A stretch of 64,000 nt of DNA, taken from Polyangiaceae bacterium. Lineage in GTDB: Bacteria; Myxococcota_A; Polyangia; Polyangiales; Polyangiaceae. The notes beneath the pieces are model-generated. The model had not been told where the DNA came from. It was given only the letters and a program-made list of their open reading frames with translations, and did no database searches. Positions 16,819 to 24,755 of this stretch are shown in pieces. The stretch covers positions 1-64,000 of the forward strand of contig JAQSWN010000032.1 of NCBI GenBank assembly GCA_029266615.1, in the 5' to 3' direction. The position numbers and the translations under genes were made by a program. Each line of letters opens with the position of its first letter. Positions within the stretch are counted from its first letter, which is position 1.

Positions 16819-17577
16819 TCAGTAGTGAATCGTGCCTGGGCTACCGCCGCCGATTGGGATGGCGTCCCCGTTGATCGATACGCTCTTTGGCGATGCCAGA
16901 AACGTGACGACCCAGGCAACCTCTTTCGCATCCACGATGCGACCGATGCTCACGTTCGCGCCGAGCTCCTTGGCCGCCTGCTCCGTGGTGCGCTCCGTGC
17001 GCGTCGCGCCCGGGTGTACCGCGGTCACGTTGATGCCCTGCGGCCCGAGCTCGTCGGCCAGGTTCTTGGTGATAGCGGCGACCCCGACGTTGCGCAGGGT
17101 GGCCACCGGGCGGCCCGTGCGGTGAATGGCGAGCCCGCCGATGTTGATGATACGGCCCCAGCCTTTTGAGATCAGATGCGGGGCAAGGGCCCGCGCGGTA
17201 CGCAGGTAGCCAACGACCTTGATGTTGATGTCCTCCAGCACCTGCTCGTCTACGATCTGCTCGAGCTTGGTTGCCGGGGAGATACAGCCGGGAAGAGCGG
17301 CGTTGTTGACCAAGATGTCCACGCCCCCGAGCTCACGAATGGCGGTTTCCACCAGCCGATTCACGTCCCCGTCTTTGCCCGTGTCCGCGACGATCGGTAC
17401 GATGCGGCGACCGGTCGCGTTCGCGAGCTCCGCGGCCGTGTCCCTGAGCGGTCCTTCGGTGCGGGCGGAGATGGCAACGTCCACCCCCTCGGCGGCGAGA
17501 GCGCGCGCGATGACTTTACCGATGCCTCGACTGCCGCCGGTGACGATTGCGCGCTTTCCTGCCAGCTCCAAATCCAT
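16819..17577 (-). CDS. SDR-family oxidoreductase lacking the catalytic Tyr/Lys
   Basis: The Rossmann-fold protein has TGGSRGIG (14-21), VNNAA and PGATRTER, like classical short-chain dehydrogenases. The usual YxxxK motif is missing: where it should stand the sequence reads GRPVATLRNVGVAAITKNLADELG. A sub-family with LRNxxVAxxTKxLADELG is known by sequence, so the change is probably ancestral. The substrate and even oxidoreductase activity are open. It is first in a run with ssuE, the HAD hydrolase and the exporter, and diverges from a broken aldo/keto reductase across an operator-like site. Confidence 0.8.
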   Translation of the reverse strand: MDLELAGKRAIVTGGSRGIGKVIARALAAEGVDVAISARTEGPLRDTAAELANATGRRIVPIVADTGKDGDVNRLVETAIRELGGVDILVNNAALPGCISPATKLEQIVDEQVLEDINIKVVGYLRTARALAPHLISKGWGRIINIGGLAIHRTGRPVATLRNVGVAAITKNLADELGPQGINVTAVHPGATRTERTTEQAAKELGANVSIGRIVDAKEVAWVVTFLASPKSVSINGDAIPIGGGSPGTIHY

Positions 17578-17607
17578 ATCGTGGCTCCTTGCGGAGAGGT
17601 CCCTTGC

Positions 17608-17623
17608 CTCTTGTTTTGTAGAC
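17608..17623. promoter_or_regulatory. Near-match to the island palindrome in a divergent spacer
   Basis: CTCTTGTTTTGTAGAC has one mismatch in the left arm and a T-rich core. It lies 31 bases before the SDR start and 57 before the aldo/keto reductase start, so it could serve both. Confidence 0.4.
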
Positions 17624-17679
17624 GCTCAGATAGCATAGTGGACAACGCGCTCCAAGCCGGAGCGGAAGGATTTGAAGCG

Positions 17680-18439
17680 ATGCAGACGAGAAACCTTGGC
17701 ACCACGGGCCTGTCAGTGTCCCGTCTGGTGCTCGGCACCATGACGTTCGGCCTCCAGACTGACGAGCGCACCTCCGGAGAGATCTTGAATGCGGCGACTG
17801 GCGCCGGCATCAACTTTCTGGACCTCGCCGACGTCTATCCGCTGGGTGGCGACCTGGCCACCGCCGGTCGCACCGAAGAGATTGTCGGCCGTTGGCTGGA
17901 AGGCAGGCGGCACCGCTACATCATCGCCACGAAAGCGGTCGGTAAGATGGGACCTGCGCCGTGGGACGAGGGCGCATCCCGCAAGCACTTGCTCGACGCA
18001 GTGGACGCATCGCTGCGCCGGCTGAAGACCGACTACATCGACCTGTATCAGTTGCATTCGGACGACCGAAGCACGCCCCTGGAAGAAACCCTTCAAGCGC
18101 TAGACGACATCGTACGCGCCGGTAAAGTCCGTTACGTACGCGTGTCCAACTTCCTCGCTTATCGGCTCGCGCTGGCGCTCGGTAAGGCGGAAGCGAACCG
18201 ATGGACGCGCTTCGTCTCGGTCCAGCCCCGTTACAACCTGCTCTTCCGTGAAATCGAGCGCGAGCTCCTCCCCTTGTCGCGCGAAGCCGGCCTCGGCGTC
18301 ATTCCTTACAACCCGCTCGCGGGCGGCCTACTCACGGGCAAGGACGCACCAGGCGACCGAGCTCGAGCTGGACTCGCAGCTCAAGTTGCGGCTGGACGAG
18401 CTCACCACCGAGTACCGCCGGGGCGACGCCGACCGCTGA
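17680..18439 (+). pseudogene. Aldo/keto reductase with an internal deletion and frame change
   Basis: From ATG 17680 (MQTRNLGTTGLSVSRLVLGT) the frame gives a normal aldo/keto reductase N-terminal two-thirds, including DLADVYPLG, ATKAVGKMG and the LHSDDRST strand, up to YNPLAGGLLTGK at about residue 222. Bases after ~18345 carry the family C-terminus (LELDSQLKLRLDELTTEYRRG, then DADR and a stop at 18439) in another frame. Roughly 70-100 residues between them are missing, so an out-of-frame deletion has removed the last barrel strands. The product should be inactive. A complete relative lies at 23.3 kb. Confidence 0.75.
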
Positions 18440-18474
18440 GCACGCCGAGGCGGCTCGTCCGGACCTGGCGACCG

Positions 18475-19059
18475 TTAGGGTCGAGGGTCCACGCAAACTC
18501 CGAGACGCTCCGTGTGGCGCTGGCAGGCCTGCGAAGGGGCGCAGTCGCGTCCGAAGCGGCACCGCCCCGGTGTCACCCGGCACACGCCGCGCGGCGCGCT
18601 CGGCGCGTAGTGACAAGAGAAGCCGTCCGTGCACGCTGGCTCGCAGGTCCCGAGCGCCTGCGCTTTCGGCGCTTGGGGAGTGGCCGCTTTGGCTCCTCGC
18701 GGTCCGAGCTCGAAGTGGACATCCACGTGATCCTTGCCCCGGGCGGGAAAGCGTAACTGATTCAAACGAATCCGAACGCATTCGACCAGCATCGGGCGAT
18801 CGGGATCGACGCGTCGGGGGACGGAGGTGACCGAGCCGTCCCGGGCGACGTTGAGCGAGTAGTCCAGCATGACTAGCTGGCCGTCCCGCTCGAGCTCGGT
18901 CCCCGCATAGCAACGGGACCAAAGGTCCCCCGCGGGCGCAAGCGCCGCGTCGGTCTCCGCGGGTGTGAAGGGTGAGGGCGGCGGTGGAGCGCAGGCTACG
19001 GCCAGCACTAGTACCAGCAACAGCAGGCTAGGCGACGATTGCCAGCGTGAAGCCGTCAT
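18475..19059 (-). CDS. Cys-rich lipoprotein, function unknown
   Basis: The 194-residue protein has a signal segment (LLLLVLVLAVAC lipobox, Cys23) and a Pro-rich mature start. The middle (SRCYAGTELERDGQLVMLDY, then NVARDGSVTSV, ECVRIRLNQLRFP) resembles the AgmX/GltG-type C-terminal domain of myxobacterial envelope proteins. The C-terminal 60 residues hold eight cysteines in a TCEPACTDGFSC...CRFGRDCAPSQAC pattern, like small disulfide-rich modules. Its start overlaps the end of the upstream O-methyltransferase gene by 32 bases. Confidence 0.7.
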   Translation of the reverse strand: MTASRWQSSPSLLLLVLVLAVACAPPPPSPFTPAETDAALAPAGDLWSRCYAGTELERDGQLVMLDYSLNVARDGSVTSVPRRVDPDRPMLVECVRIRLNQLRFPARGKDHVDVHFELGPRGAKAATPQAPKAQALGTCEPACTDGFSCHYAPSAPRGVCRVTPGRCRFGRDCAPSQACQRHTERLGVCVDPRP

Positions 19060-19693
19060 ATCCCTTACTGCCGACGGTTTGAATCGTCGTGGCGTCGATA
19101 CCTCGATGATTGCGCAATCTTTCGTGCAACCCTTGGACCCCCTTCACGTTGGCGTCCGTGGTGGATGGGTCCGCGACGGCGCCCCGGCGCACCGTGTTGT
19201 CGACTACGATCACACTGCCACTGGCGCTGAGCTTCACGGCCCAATCGAAGTAGCTTGGCACGTTCTGTTTATCAGCGTCGATGAAGACGAAGTCGAAAGG
19301 GGCGCGCTTTTCCTGGGCGAGCGCCGGCAAGAGCTCGAGCGCGCTGCCCACGCGCACGTCCACGGTTTCCGCTAGACCCGCGCGCCGCAGGTTCTCACGT
19401 GCGACCTGAGCGTGCCGTTCGGAAAGCTCCAGCGTCACCAGCTTGCCGCCCGGCTTGAGCGCCCGCGCCAGCCAGATGCTGCTGTAGCCGCCGAGCGTGC
19501 CCACCTCGAGAATCGAGCTGCTACCGCGCAAGCGAGCTAGCAAGTGCAAGAGCTTGCCTTGGTTGGGCGAGACGTTGATGCCAGGTAGCCCGGCCGCCTC
19601 GCTCGCGGCCAGCGCCGCATCGAGGGCTGCGTCCGGAGGCACGAGCGCGTCGACGATGTACTGATCCACCAAGGTCCACTGTTCGATGCTCAT
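19028..19693 (-). CDS. Class I SAM-dependent O-methyltransferase (COMT/CCoAOMT type)
   Basis: The 221-residue methyltransferase has ILEVGTLGGYSSIWLARAL (motif I), VTLELSERHAQVARENL, and FDFVFIDADKQNVPSYFDWA, the metal-binding acidic motif of the CCoAOMT-like family. VVDNTVRRGAV completes it. It should methylate a catechol-like or small hydroxyl substrate using SAM and a divalent cation. ATG 19693 fits the family start; a palindrome variant (19721-19736) lies 28 bases upstream, which would put the gene in the island regulon. Confidence 0.88.
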   Translation of the reverse strand: MSIEQWTLVDQYIVDALVPPDAALDAALAASEAAGLPGINVSPNQGKLLHLLARLRGSSSILEVGTLGGYSSIWLARALKPGGKLVTLELSERHAQVARENLRRAGLAETVDVRVGSALELLPALAQEKRAPFDFVFIDADKQNVPSYFDWAVKLSASGSVIVVDNTVRRGAVADPSTTDANVKGVQGLHERLRNHRGIDATTIQTVGSKGYDGFTLAIVA

Positions 19694-19720
19694 CGGTGGA
19701 CAATGGTAGCAGACGTCAGC

Positions 19721-19736
19721 GTCTTCTTTAGTGGAG
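19721..19736. promoter_or_regulatory. Variant palindrome before the O-methyltransferase
   Basis: GTCTTCTTTAGTGGAG has a perfect left arm, a T-rich core and two mismatches in the right arm. It lies in the gap between the second flavin monooxygenase stop and the methyltransferase start. Confidence 0.35.
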
Positions 19737-19751
19737 ATTCGCCGGTCACGC

Positions 19752-21104
19752 TCAGGCCGCGCCCTGAAGACCTCGCGCAACCTCGTTGCGGTTCGCGGGA
19801 CGCGCCAAGCCGTAGTGATCTCGTAATGTCCTCCCCGTGTACTCGGTACGGAACAGCCCGCGCCGCTGCAGCACCGGGACGACATGGTCGACGAACGCTT
19901 CTAAGCCCGAGGGGAGGACGGCCGGCATGACGTTGAAACCGTCCGCCGCGCCTTGCTCCCACCACTGCTGCATCGCGTCCGCTACCTGCTCGGGTGTTCC
20001 AGCGAAGGTGCGGTGTCCTCTACCGCCACCGAGGCGAGCAATCAGTTGCCGCACGGTGAGGTTCTCGCGACGCGCGAGCTGAACCGTCAACGTGTAGCGA
20101 CTCTTGGCGCCTTGAATGGCGTCCTCGCTAGGCAGATCCTTAGGCAAGTAGCCGTCCAGCTCCAGGTCCTCCGGCTTCAAGCGGAGAGTTTCGGCCAGCT
20201 GCCGCTTGGCGTACTCGGGCTTGATGAGTCTCTCCAGCTCCTGCTCGCGCTCGAGCGCCTCTGCTTCCGTGGCGCCAATGACCGGCACCAGGCCGGGGAG
20301 AATCTTGATGCCGTTCGGATCCCGGCCGAGCGCCGCGGCGCGCTCCTTCAAGTCCCGATAGAATGCTTGGCCGTCTTCGAGCGTCTGCTGGGCCGTGAAG
20401 ACCGCTTCCGCGAAACGCGCGGCGAGGTGCTTGCCATCGTCCGACGATCCAGCCTGGACCAACAGCGGGTAACCTTGGGGCGACCGCGGCACGTTGAGCG
20501 GGCCGGCAACCTTGAAATGCTTGCCGACGTGCCGGGGTGGGTAGAGCTTGTCATCGTCGCCCCACACGCCGTCCTCTTTGTCCGCGATGGCAACGTCGTC
20601 CGACCAGCTGTCCCAGAGCTTCTGTGAGACCTCCACGAATTCCGCGGCGCGCGCGTAGCGCTCCGCGTGGGCCGGGAGCTCTTCCAAGTTGAAGTTGCGG
20701 GCCGCGTCCACGCCGGCGGTGGTCACGATGTTCCAGCCGGCGCGGCCTTCACTCAAGTGGTCGAGAGACGCGAACCGACGCGCTAGGTTGAACGGCTCGT
20801 TGTAGGTCGTGGACGCGGTCGCAATGAGCCCGATACGACTCGTCGCCCCTACTAGCGCCGCGAGCAGCACCGTCGGCTCGAGCGTGCCTCCCGGCCGGCG
20901 GCCGAGCTTGTTCCAAAGCACCGGGCTGTCCGCAAAGAAAAGCGAGTCTAGCTTGCCACGCTCGGCGACCGTCGCGAGCTTTTTGAAATGGGCCAGCGAC
21001 GTGTTCGCAAACGGGTCGCTCTCGGGCAAACGCCAGGCCGCTTCGTGGTGGCCCACGCTCATCAAGAATGCGTTGAGGTGGAACGGTCCGCTTCGCGTCG
21101 TCAT
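19752..21104 (-). CDS. FMN-dependent LLM-class monooxygenase, NtaA/SnaA/DszA family (copy 2)
   Basis: The 450-residue paralogue of the monooxygenase at 12.2 kb has the same landmarks: HLNAFLMSVGHHEAAWRLPE, ATASTTYNEPFNLARRFASL, SEGRAGWNIVTTAGVDAA, GPLNVPRSPQGYPLLVQAG. The two copies differ throughout, so they probably take different substrates. It needs FMNH2 from a separate reductase. Its ATG overlaps the stop of an orphan winged-helix regulator (ATGA), and a GST gene precedes that, giving a GST-regulator-monooxygenase operon. Confidence 0.9.
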   Translation of the reverse strand: MTTRSGPFHLNAFLMSVGHHEAAWRLPESDPFANTSLAHFKKLATVAERGKLDSLFFADSPVLWNKLGRRPGGTLEPTVLLAALVGATSRIGLIATASTTYNEPFNLARRFASLDHLSEGRAGWNIVTTAGVDAARNFNLEELPAHAERYARAAEFVEVSQKLWDSWSDDVAIADKEDGVWGDDDKLYPPRHVGKHFKVAGPLNVPRSPQGYPLLVQAGSSDDGKHLAARFAEAVFTAQQTLEDGQAFYRDLKERAAALGRDPNGIKILPGLVPVIGATEAEALEREQELERLIKPEYAKRQLAETLRLKPEDLELDGYLPKDLPSEDAIQGAKSRYTLTVQLARRENLTVRQLIARLGGGRGHRTFAGTPEQVADAMQQWWEQGAADGFNVMPAVLPSGLEAFVDHVVPVLQRRGLFRTEYTGRTLRDHYGLARPANRNEVARGLQGAA

Positions 21105-21469
21105 GTGTAGGTACCTTCGTTGGCTTTAGTGGTCGGCGCGTCCAATCGGTAACCGACGCGCCGCAGCGTGACCAAGGGCAGCTCCTGCCCCAATTTTCGG
21201 CGCAGCCGGCTCACGTGGATGTCCACGGTGCGGCTTCCGCCATCGTAACCAGGGCCCCAAACTTCGCTGACCAGCTCTTGGCGAGTCAGCAAGCGCCCGG
21301 TTCGCCCGCTCAAGTACACCAGAAGATTCAGCTCACGAGCAGTTAGCGCGACGGGCGAGCCTGCCACCGTCACTGAGTAGGCGACGCGATCGATCGCGAT
21401 GCTCCCGAACTGGACGCTATCTCCCGCCCCCTCACTCTGGGTGTAGGCCTCTGCCACAGAGCTCGACAT
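21101..21469 (-). CDS. Stand-alone OmpR/PhoB-type winged-helix DNA-binding protein
   Basis: The 122-residue protein has only a winged-helix output domain: LTARELNLLVYLSGRTGRLLTR with SEVWGPGYDGGSRTVDIHVSRLRRKLG, the classical OmpR recognition-helix and wing sequence. There is no receiver domain before it, only about 40 residues that include a short beta-hairpin region. It is translationally coupled (ATGA) to the monooxygenase gene. An unphosphorylated wHTH of this type could respond to partner proteins; its target is unknown, perhaps this operon. Confidence 0.85.
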   Translation of the reverse strand: MSSSVAEAYTQSEGAGDSVQFGSIAIDRVAYSVTVAGSPVALTARELNLLVYLSGRTGRLLTRQELVSEVWGPGYDGGSRTVDIHVSRLRRKLGQELPLVTLRRVGYRLDAPTTKANEGTYT

Positions 21470-21499
21470 GGACTCGCTCCTTTCGAAAAAGAAGAGGCG

Positions 21500-22111
21500 T
21501 CAAGACAAGCCTTCGGCTTGCAGTGCAGCCCGCACGCCGGGCCGTTCCCCAAGACGCTCGAAGTACGCCTCGAGGTCCGCCGACCTTTCGATGACGCTCG
21601 GGTCCAGTTTTCGCAGGTTACGGAGCGTGTAGTAAGCATACCCGTCGGCGACGGTGAAGCTGTCACCGACGAGGTACTTACGGCCCTCAAGGCTGCGGGC
21701 CAGGAACTCGAAGCGGCTCAGCAAGCGGGTTTTGAAAAATTGCTTCGCCTCGTCGTTCGTCTTCGGATTATTGACGGGGCCGAAGCCTTTGTGCAGCTCG
21801 GTGGCGATGAAGTGGAGCCACTCTTGGAGCTTGTAGCGCTCGGGCGTGGACTGCTTCGGCACCAGGTTGCGCTCCGGCTTCTGGTCCGCGACCCATTGGA
21901 CGATGATTGCTCCTTCGGTCAGTAGCTGGCCGTTGTCCAGAACGAGCGCCGGCACATAGCCCTTGGGGTTCACGGACAAGAAGCTGTCGCCGTTTTTGAG
22001 TTTCTTCTCCGCCAGGTCCACCTGGACGAGCTCGAAATCGAGGTCGGCCTCGCGAAGAGCGATATGGGGAGAAAGGGAGCAAGCACCGGGCGTGTAGTAA
22101 AGCTTGGGCAT
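21500..22111 (-). CDS. Glutathione S-transferase (GstA/beta-class)
   Basis: The complete 203-residue GST starts MPKLYYTPGACSLSPHIALRE, the beta-class N-terminus whose Cys11 is the usual mixed-disulfide residue, continues with VNPKGYVPALVLDNGQLLTEG (glutathione site) and ends with the helical domain FTVADGYAYYTL. It is first in the operon with the winged-helix protein and monooxygenase 2. It may use glutathione to cleave thioether or disulfide substrates or protect against electrophiles released by desulfurisation. An AT-rich half-site ends at 22120, overlapping its start. Confidence 0.88.
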   Translation of the reverse strand: MPKLYYTPGACSLSPHIALREADLDFELVQVDLAEKKLKNGDSFLSVNPKGYVPALVLDNGQLLTEGAIIVQWVADQKPERNLVPKQSTPERYKLQEWLHFIATELHKGFGPVNNPKTNDEAKQFFKTRLLSRFEFLARSLEGRKYLVGDSFTVADGYAYYTLRNLRKLDPSVIERSADLEAYFERLGERPGVRAALQAEGLS

Positions 22112-22140
22112 TTAAAAGACTTTCGATTGATAAGGGCCGA

Positions 22141-23073
22141 TCACTCGGCCGCGACGACCTCAGGGCGAGCTGCGACGCGCTCCAGCCGCTGCTTGGGAGC
22201 ACGCTTGCGAGTGACGCTACGTCGGCCGTCGACGCCGACAGGCACGTCGCCGTCTACCGTCACGCGGCGCACGAGTCGATGCTGGTCCCCGTAATCGTTG
22301 ATGGCGTAGTGCTGCGTCGCGCGGTTATCCCACACCGCCACGTCACCGACCGCCCACCGCCAGCGCACCGTGTTCTCCAGTCGCGTGATGTGCTCCTGGA
22401 AGACCTCGAACAGATGCTGAGAGTCATGCGACGACAGGCCGATGATCTTCTTCACGAAGTGGCCGAGCAGAAGCGACCTCTCGCCCGTTTCCGGGTGAAC
22501 ACGCACGATCGGATGCTCGGTCTCGTACACGGTGGAGGTGAACACCTCGTCGTAATACTTGAGGTCCTCCGCGGTGGCCTTCGTGCGGCGGGCCTGGTAA
22601 TCGTACTCGTTGGTGTGGAGGGCCCAGAGCTTGTCCGCGAGCTCGCGCAGCTCGGGCGAGAGCTCCTGGTAGGCGGCCACTGTGTTTGCCCACACCGTGT
22701 CGCCCCCCGCCGTCGGCACGACCAACGCACGCAAGATCGAGGCCCGCGGATACGCGTCTACGAACGTGACGTCCGTGTGCCAAGAATTGGCGCGGCCGCC
22801 GTGACGCGAGTCCAGCTCCGTGATGTAGTTGGTACCGTGGATGGAGGGTACGGTGGGGTGACCGACGGGGGGGGCGCCGAACAGCGTGGTCAGCGACTCT
22901 TGCTGAGCTTCGTCCAGGTGCTGCTGATTACGGAAGAACAGCACCTTGTACTTCAGCCACGCTTCTCGAATCTGGCTGCGCACGCCCGCGCCGAGGTCCG
23001 CGGAAAGGCGAACGCCACGAATCTCCGCCCCGATACGGCCCGCTATGGGCACGATCTCAATCGAATCACTCAT
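22141..23073 (-). CDS. TauD/AtsK-family 2-oxoglutarate-dependent dioxygenase
   Basis: The 310-residue non-heme iron enzyme has the facial triad: NSWHTDVTF gives His99 and Asp101, ATQHYA gives His255, and HRLVRR supplies the 2-oxoglutarate-binding arginine. Family relatives oxygenate taurine, alkylsulfonates or alkylsulfate esters, releasing sulfite or sulfate. A C-terminal basic tail of about 35 residues is unusual. The palindrome at 23096-23111 overlaps a good -10 (TATAGT on this strand, 23100-23105). TAGACA stands 17 bases further upstream (23123-23128), so the operator sits on the promoter. GGGAG precedes the ATG. Confidence 0.9.
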   Translation of the reverse strand: MSDSIEIVPIAGRIGAEIRGVRLSADLGAGVRSQIREAWLKYKVLFFRNQQHLDEAQQESLTTLFGAPPVGHPTVPSIHGTNYITELDSRHGGRANSWHTDVTFVDAYPRASILRALVVPTAGGDTVWANTVAAYQELSPELRELADKLWALHTNEYDYQARRTKATAEDLKYYDEVFTSTVYETEHPIVRVHPETGERSLLLGHFVKKIIGLSSHDSQHLFEVFQEHITRLENTVRWRWAVGDVAVWDNRATQHYAINDYGDQHRLVRRVTVDGDVPVGVDGRRSVTRKRAPKQRLERVAARPEVVAAE

Positions 23074-23095
23074 CGTCGTCTCTCCCTTGGCTGCT

Positions 23096-23111
23096 GTCTA
23101 CTATACGAGAC
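23096..23111. promoter_or_regulatory. Perfect GTCT-N8-AGAC palindrome over the dioxygenase promoter
   Basis: GTCTACTATACGAGAC is centred on the -10 of the leftward dioxygenase gene. On the minus strand TAGACA (23128-23123) and TATAGT (23105-23100) are 17 bases apart, a near-consensus sigma70 promoter. A protein bound here would block RNA polymerase. It is the clearest promoter/operator overlap in the window. Confidence 0.7.
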
Positions 23112-23137
23112 ATGCCGTCCACTGTCTAGCAGGGTCG

Positions 23138-23319
23138 CTAGTTTTTGCTCGTGAATTGGTCGAGCGCGCCGAGATCTGGCAGCGCTGGTGCCCGGATTGC
23201 GGCGGTAGCAGCAACGACGAGGGTCACGCCGCCGCCGAGCACGACCGCGGGGGCGGTTCCGAGCAGGCGGGCCGCGACGCGAAGACGCGCGGCTGTCGCA
23301 GCGTGCTCAAAGCTCAACG
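23138..23319 (-). pseudogene. Possible C-terminal stub of an MFS transporter
   Basis: The minus-strand frame ending at 23138 reads AARLLGTAPAVVLGGGVTLV followed by VAATAAIRAPALPDLG, like the last transmembrane helix and tail of DHA3-type MFS exporters. No start codon or upstream remainder exists, because the aldo/keto reductase gene begins its stop at 23320. It appears to be a leftover of a replaced gene. Low confidence, since the fragment is only about 60 residues. Confidence 0.3.
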
Positions 23320-24357
23320 TCAGGGCGCGGGGCTCGGGTACCGCGTGTGAATCGATTCGATGCGCGCGAGCGCCGCAGAGTCCAGCGTGACCTCCAGGCT
23401 GCTCAAGTTCTCTTCGAGCTGGGACCGCGTGGTCGCGCCGATGATGGTGCTCGCGACGAACCAACGGCTACGCACGAAAGCTAGCGAGAGCTTCGCGGGT
23501 GATAGCCCCAGCTCCTGCGCGAGCGCGACGTACGCCGCAGTCGCGGCCGCGACGTTCACACCGCCGTAGCGCTGCCCGAACGAATCGAATAGCGCGAGGC
23601 GCGAGCCAGGCGCGGGACCGGCGTGGTGCTTACCGCTCAAGATGCCGAACGCGAGCGGGCTGTACGCGAGCAGGCTCACGTTCGTGCGCCGCGTCGCCTC
23701 CGCCAACGCAGAATCGAACGTGCGGTTGAGCAAACTGTAAGCATTTTGAATGCTCACGACCTTCGGCAAACCCTCTTGGGTGGCGATGCGGCTGAATTCA
23801 CTGACTCCCCAGGCGGTCTCGTTGCTCAGCCCCACGTAGCGAATCTTTCCATCCCGCGCGATGTCCGCGAAGGCCGCCAGCTGCTCCGCGATGGGCGTCG
23901 CGGTTCGCTCCTGCTCGGGCTCGTACGCCGTCTTACCGAACATCGGCACGTAGCGATCCGGCCAGTGAATCTGGTAAAGATCGATGTAGTCCGTCCTCAG
24001 GCGCTTGAGACTCGCCTCCACCGCCTTGCGCACGTTCTGTCGATTGACGGCCAGTGAGCCGTTGCGCAGCCACGTGATGGGACGACCTTGGCCGGCGATT
24101 TTCGTGGCGACGACTACCTGGTCACGGTTTCGACGGGCCAGCCAATCTCCGAGGATAGTCTCGGTGCGGCCCTGCGTCTCCGCTTGCGCCGGCACCGGAT
24201 ACATCTCGGCCGCGTCAACGAAATTGATGCCAACCTCGAGCGCACGGTCCAGCTGTTCTTCTGCCTCCTGGGCGGTGTTCTGCTGCCCGAAGGTCATCGT
24301 GCCGAGGCAGATTTCGGACACGACTAGCTCGCTGTTACCCAATCGATTGTACTTCAT
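23320..24357 (-). CDS. Aldo/keto reductase (Tas/YajO-like)
   Basis: The full-length 345-residue NADPH-dependent reductase has MKYNRLGNSELVVSEICLGT, catalytic Asp/Tyr in VDAAEMYPVPAQ, Lys in VVATKIAGQG, and His in LYQIHWPDRYVPMFG. The insert with EMYPVPAQAETQGRTE is typical of Tas-like proteins. It should reduce an aldehyde or ketone, perhaps the carbonyl product of sulfonate cleavage. It is the last gene of the importer run 28.9-23.3 kb, 24 bases after the nitroreductase fragment. Confidence 0.9.
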   Translation of the reverse strand: MKYNRLGNSELVVSEICLGTMTFGQQNTAQEAEEQLDRALEVGINFVDAAEMYPVPAQAETQGRTETILGDWLARRNRDQVVVATKIAGQGRPITWLRNGSLAVNRQNVRKAVEASLKRLRTDYIDLYQIHWPDRYVPMFGKTAYEPEQERTATPIAEQLAAFADIARDGKIRYVGLSNETAWGVSEFSRIATQEGLPKVVSIQNAYSLLNRTFDSALAEATRRTNVSLLAYSPLAFGILSGKHHAGPAPGSRLALFDSFGQRYGGVNVAAATAAYVALAQELGLSPAKLSLAFVRSRWFVASTIIGATTRSQLEENLSSLEVTLDSAALARIESIHTRYPSPAP

Positions 24358-24381
24358 CGCTCTCTCCCGCTCATTTCCATC

Positions 24382-24753
24382 TCAACGCAGACCGAAGCCA
24401 CGCGCCTTGAGCGCGTCCACGAGTCGATGCCGGCCGTTCAGCGAAGCCGCGTTCCTGACTCGCTCGGCCGAGTGCAGCGACCAACCTCCTGCCGGCACGC
24501 GCATTCTTTGTTCACCGCAGAACGCGGCCATTCGCTCGTCGTACTCGCGCACCAGCTCCGCGTTCACGGGCTGGTATCGGTCGCGTCCAAGCACGACGGA
24601 CTGCGGCAGCCGTGGCTTGATCGCAGCCGTCGCAGATTCCGCGTACCCCACACATACACCGAACAACGCGAACACGCCCGCGGGCAGCTCCAGCAGCTCC
24701 GCCACTTCCTCCGGCCGATTCCGAAGCGCGCCGATGTAGACCGGCGTGTCCAT
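24382..24753 (-). CDS. C-terminal half of an NfsA/FRP-type nitroreductase (truncated)
   Basis: The 123-residue frame matches the second half of NfsA/FRP flavin nitroreductases: VYIGALRNRPEEVAELLELP, FALFGVCVGYA, KPRLPQSVVLGRDRY, and a helical end. The N-terminal FMN-binding half with its HRSIR segment is missing; the stop of the ATPase gene stands there instead, two bases before the ATG. Either the 5' half was deleted when this operon formed or the fragment has taken on another role as an operon end piece. It cannot bind FMN in the usual way alone. Confidence 0.6.
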   Translation of the reverse strand: MDTPVYIGALRNRPEEVAELLELPAGVFALFGVCVGYAESATAAIKPRLPQSVVLGRDRYQPVNAELVREYDERMAAFCGEQRMRVPAGGWSLHSAERVRNAASLNGRHRLVDALKARGFGLR

Positions 24754-24755
24754 GC

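Noticed and set aside
17176-17679. Upstream extension of the aldo/keto reductase frame
   Set aside because: This part is antisense to the SDR gene and unlike protein; the family N-terminus begins at 17680.
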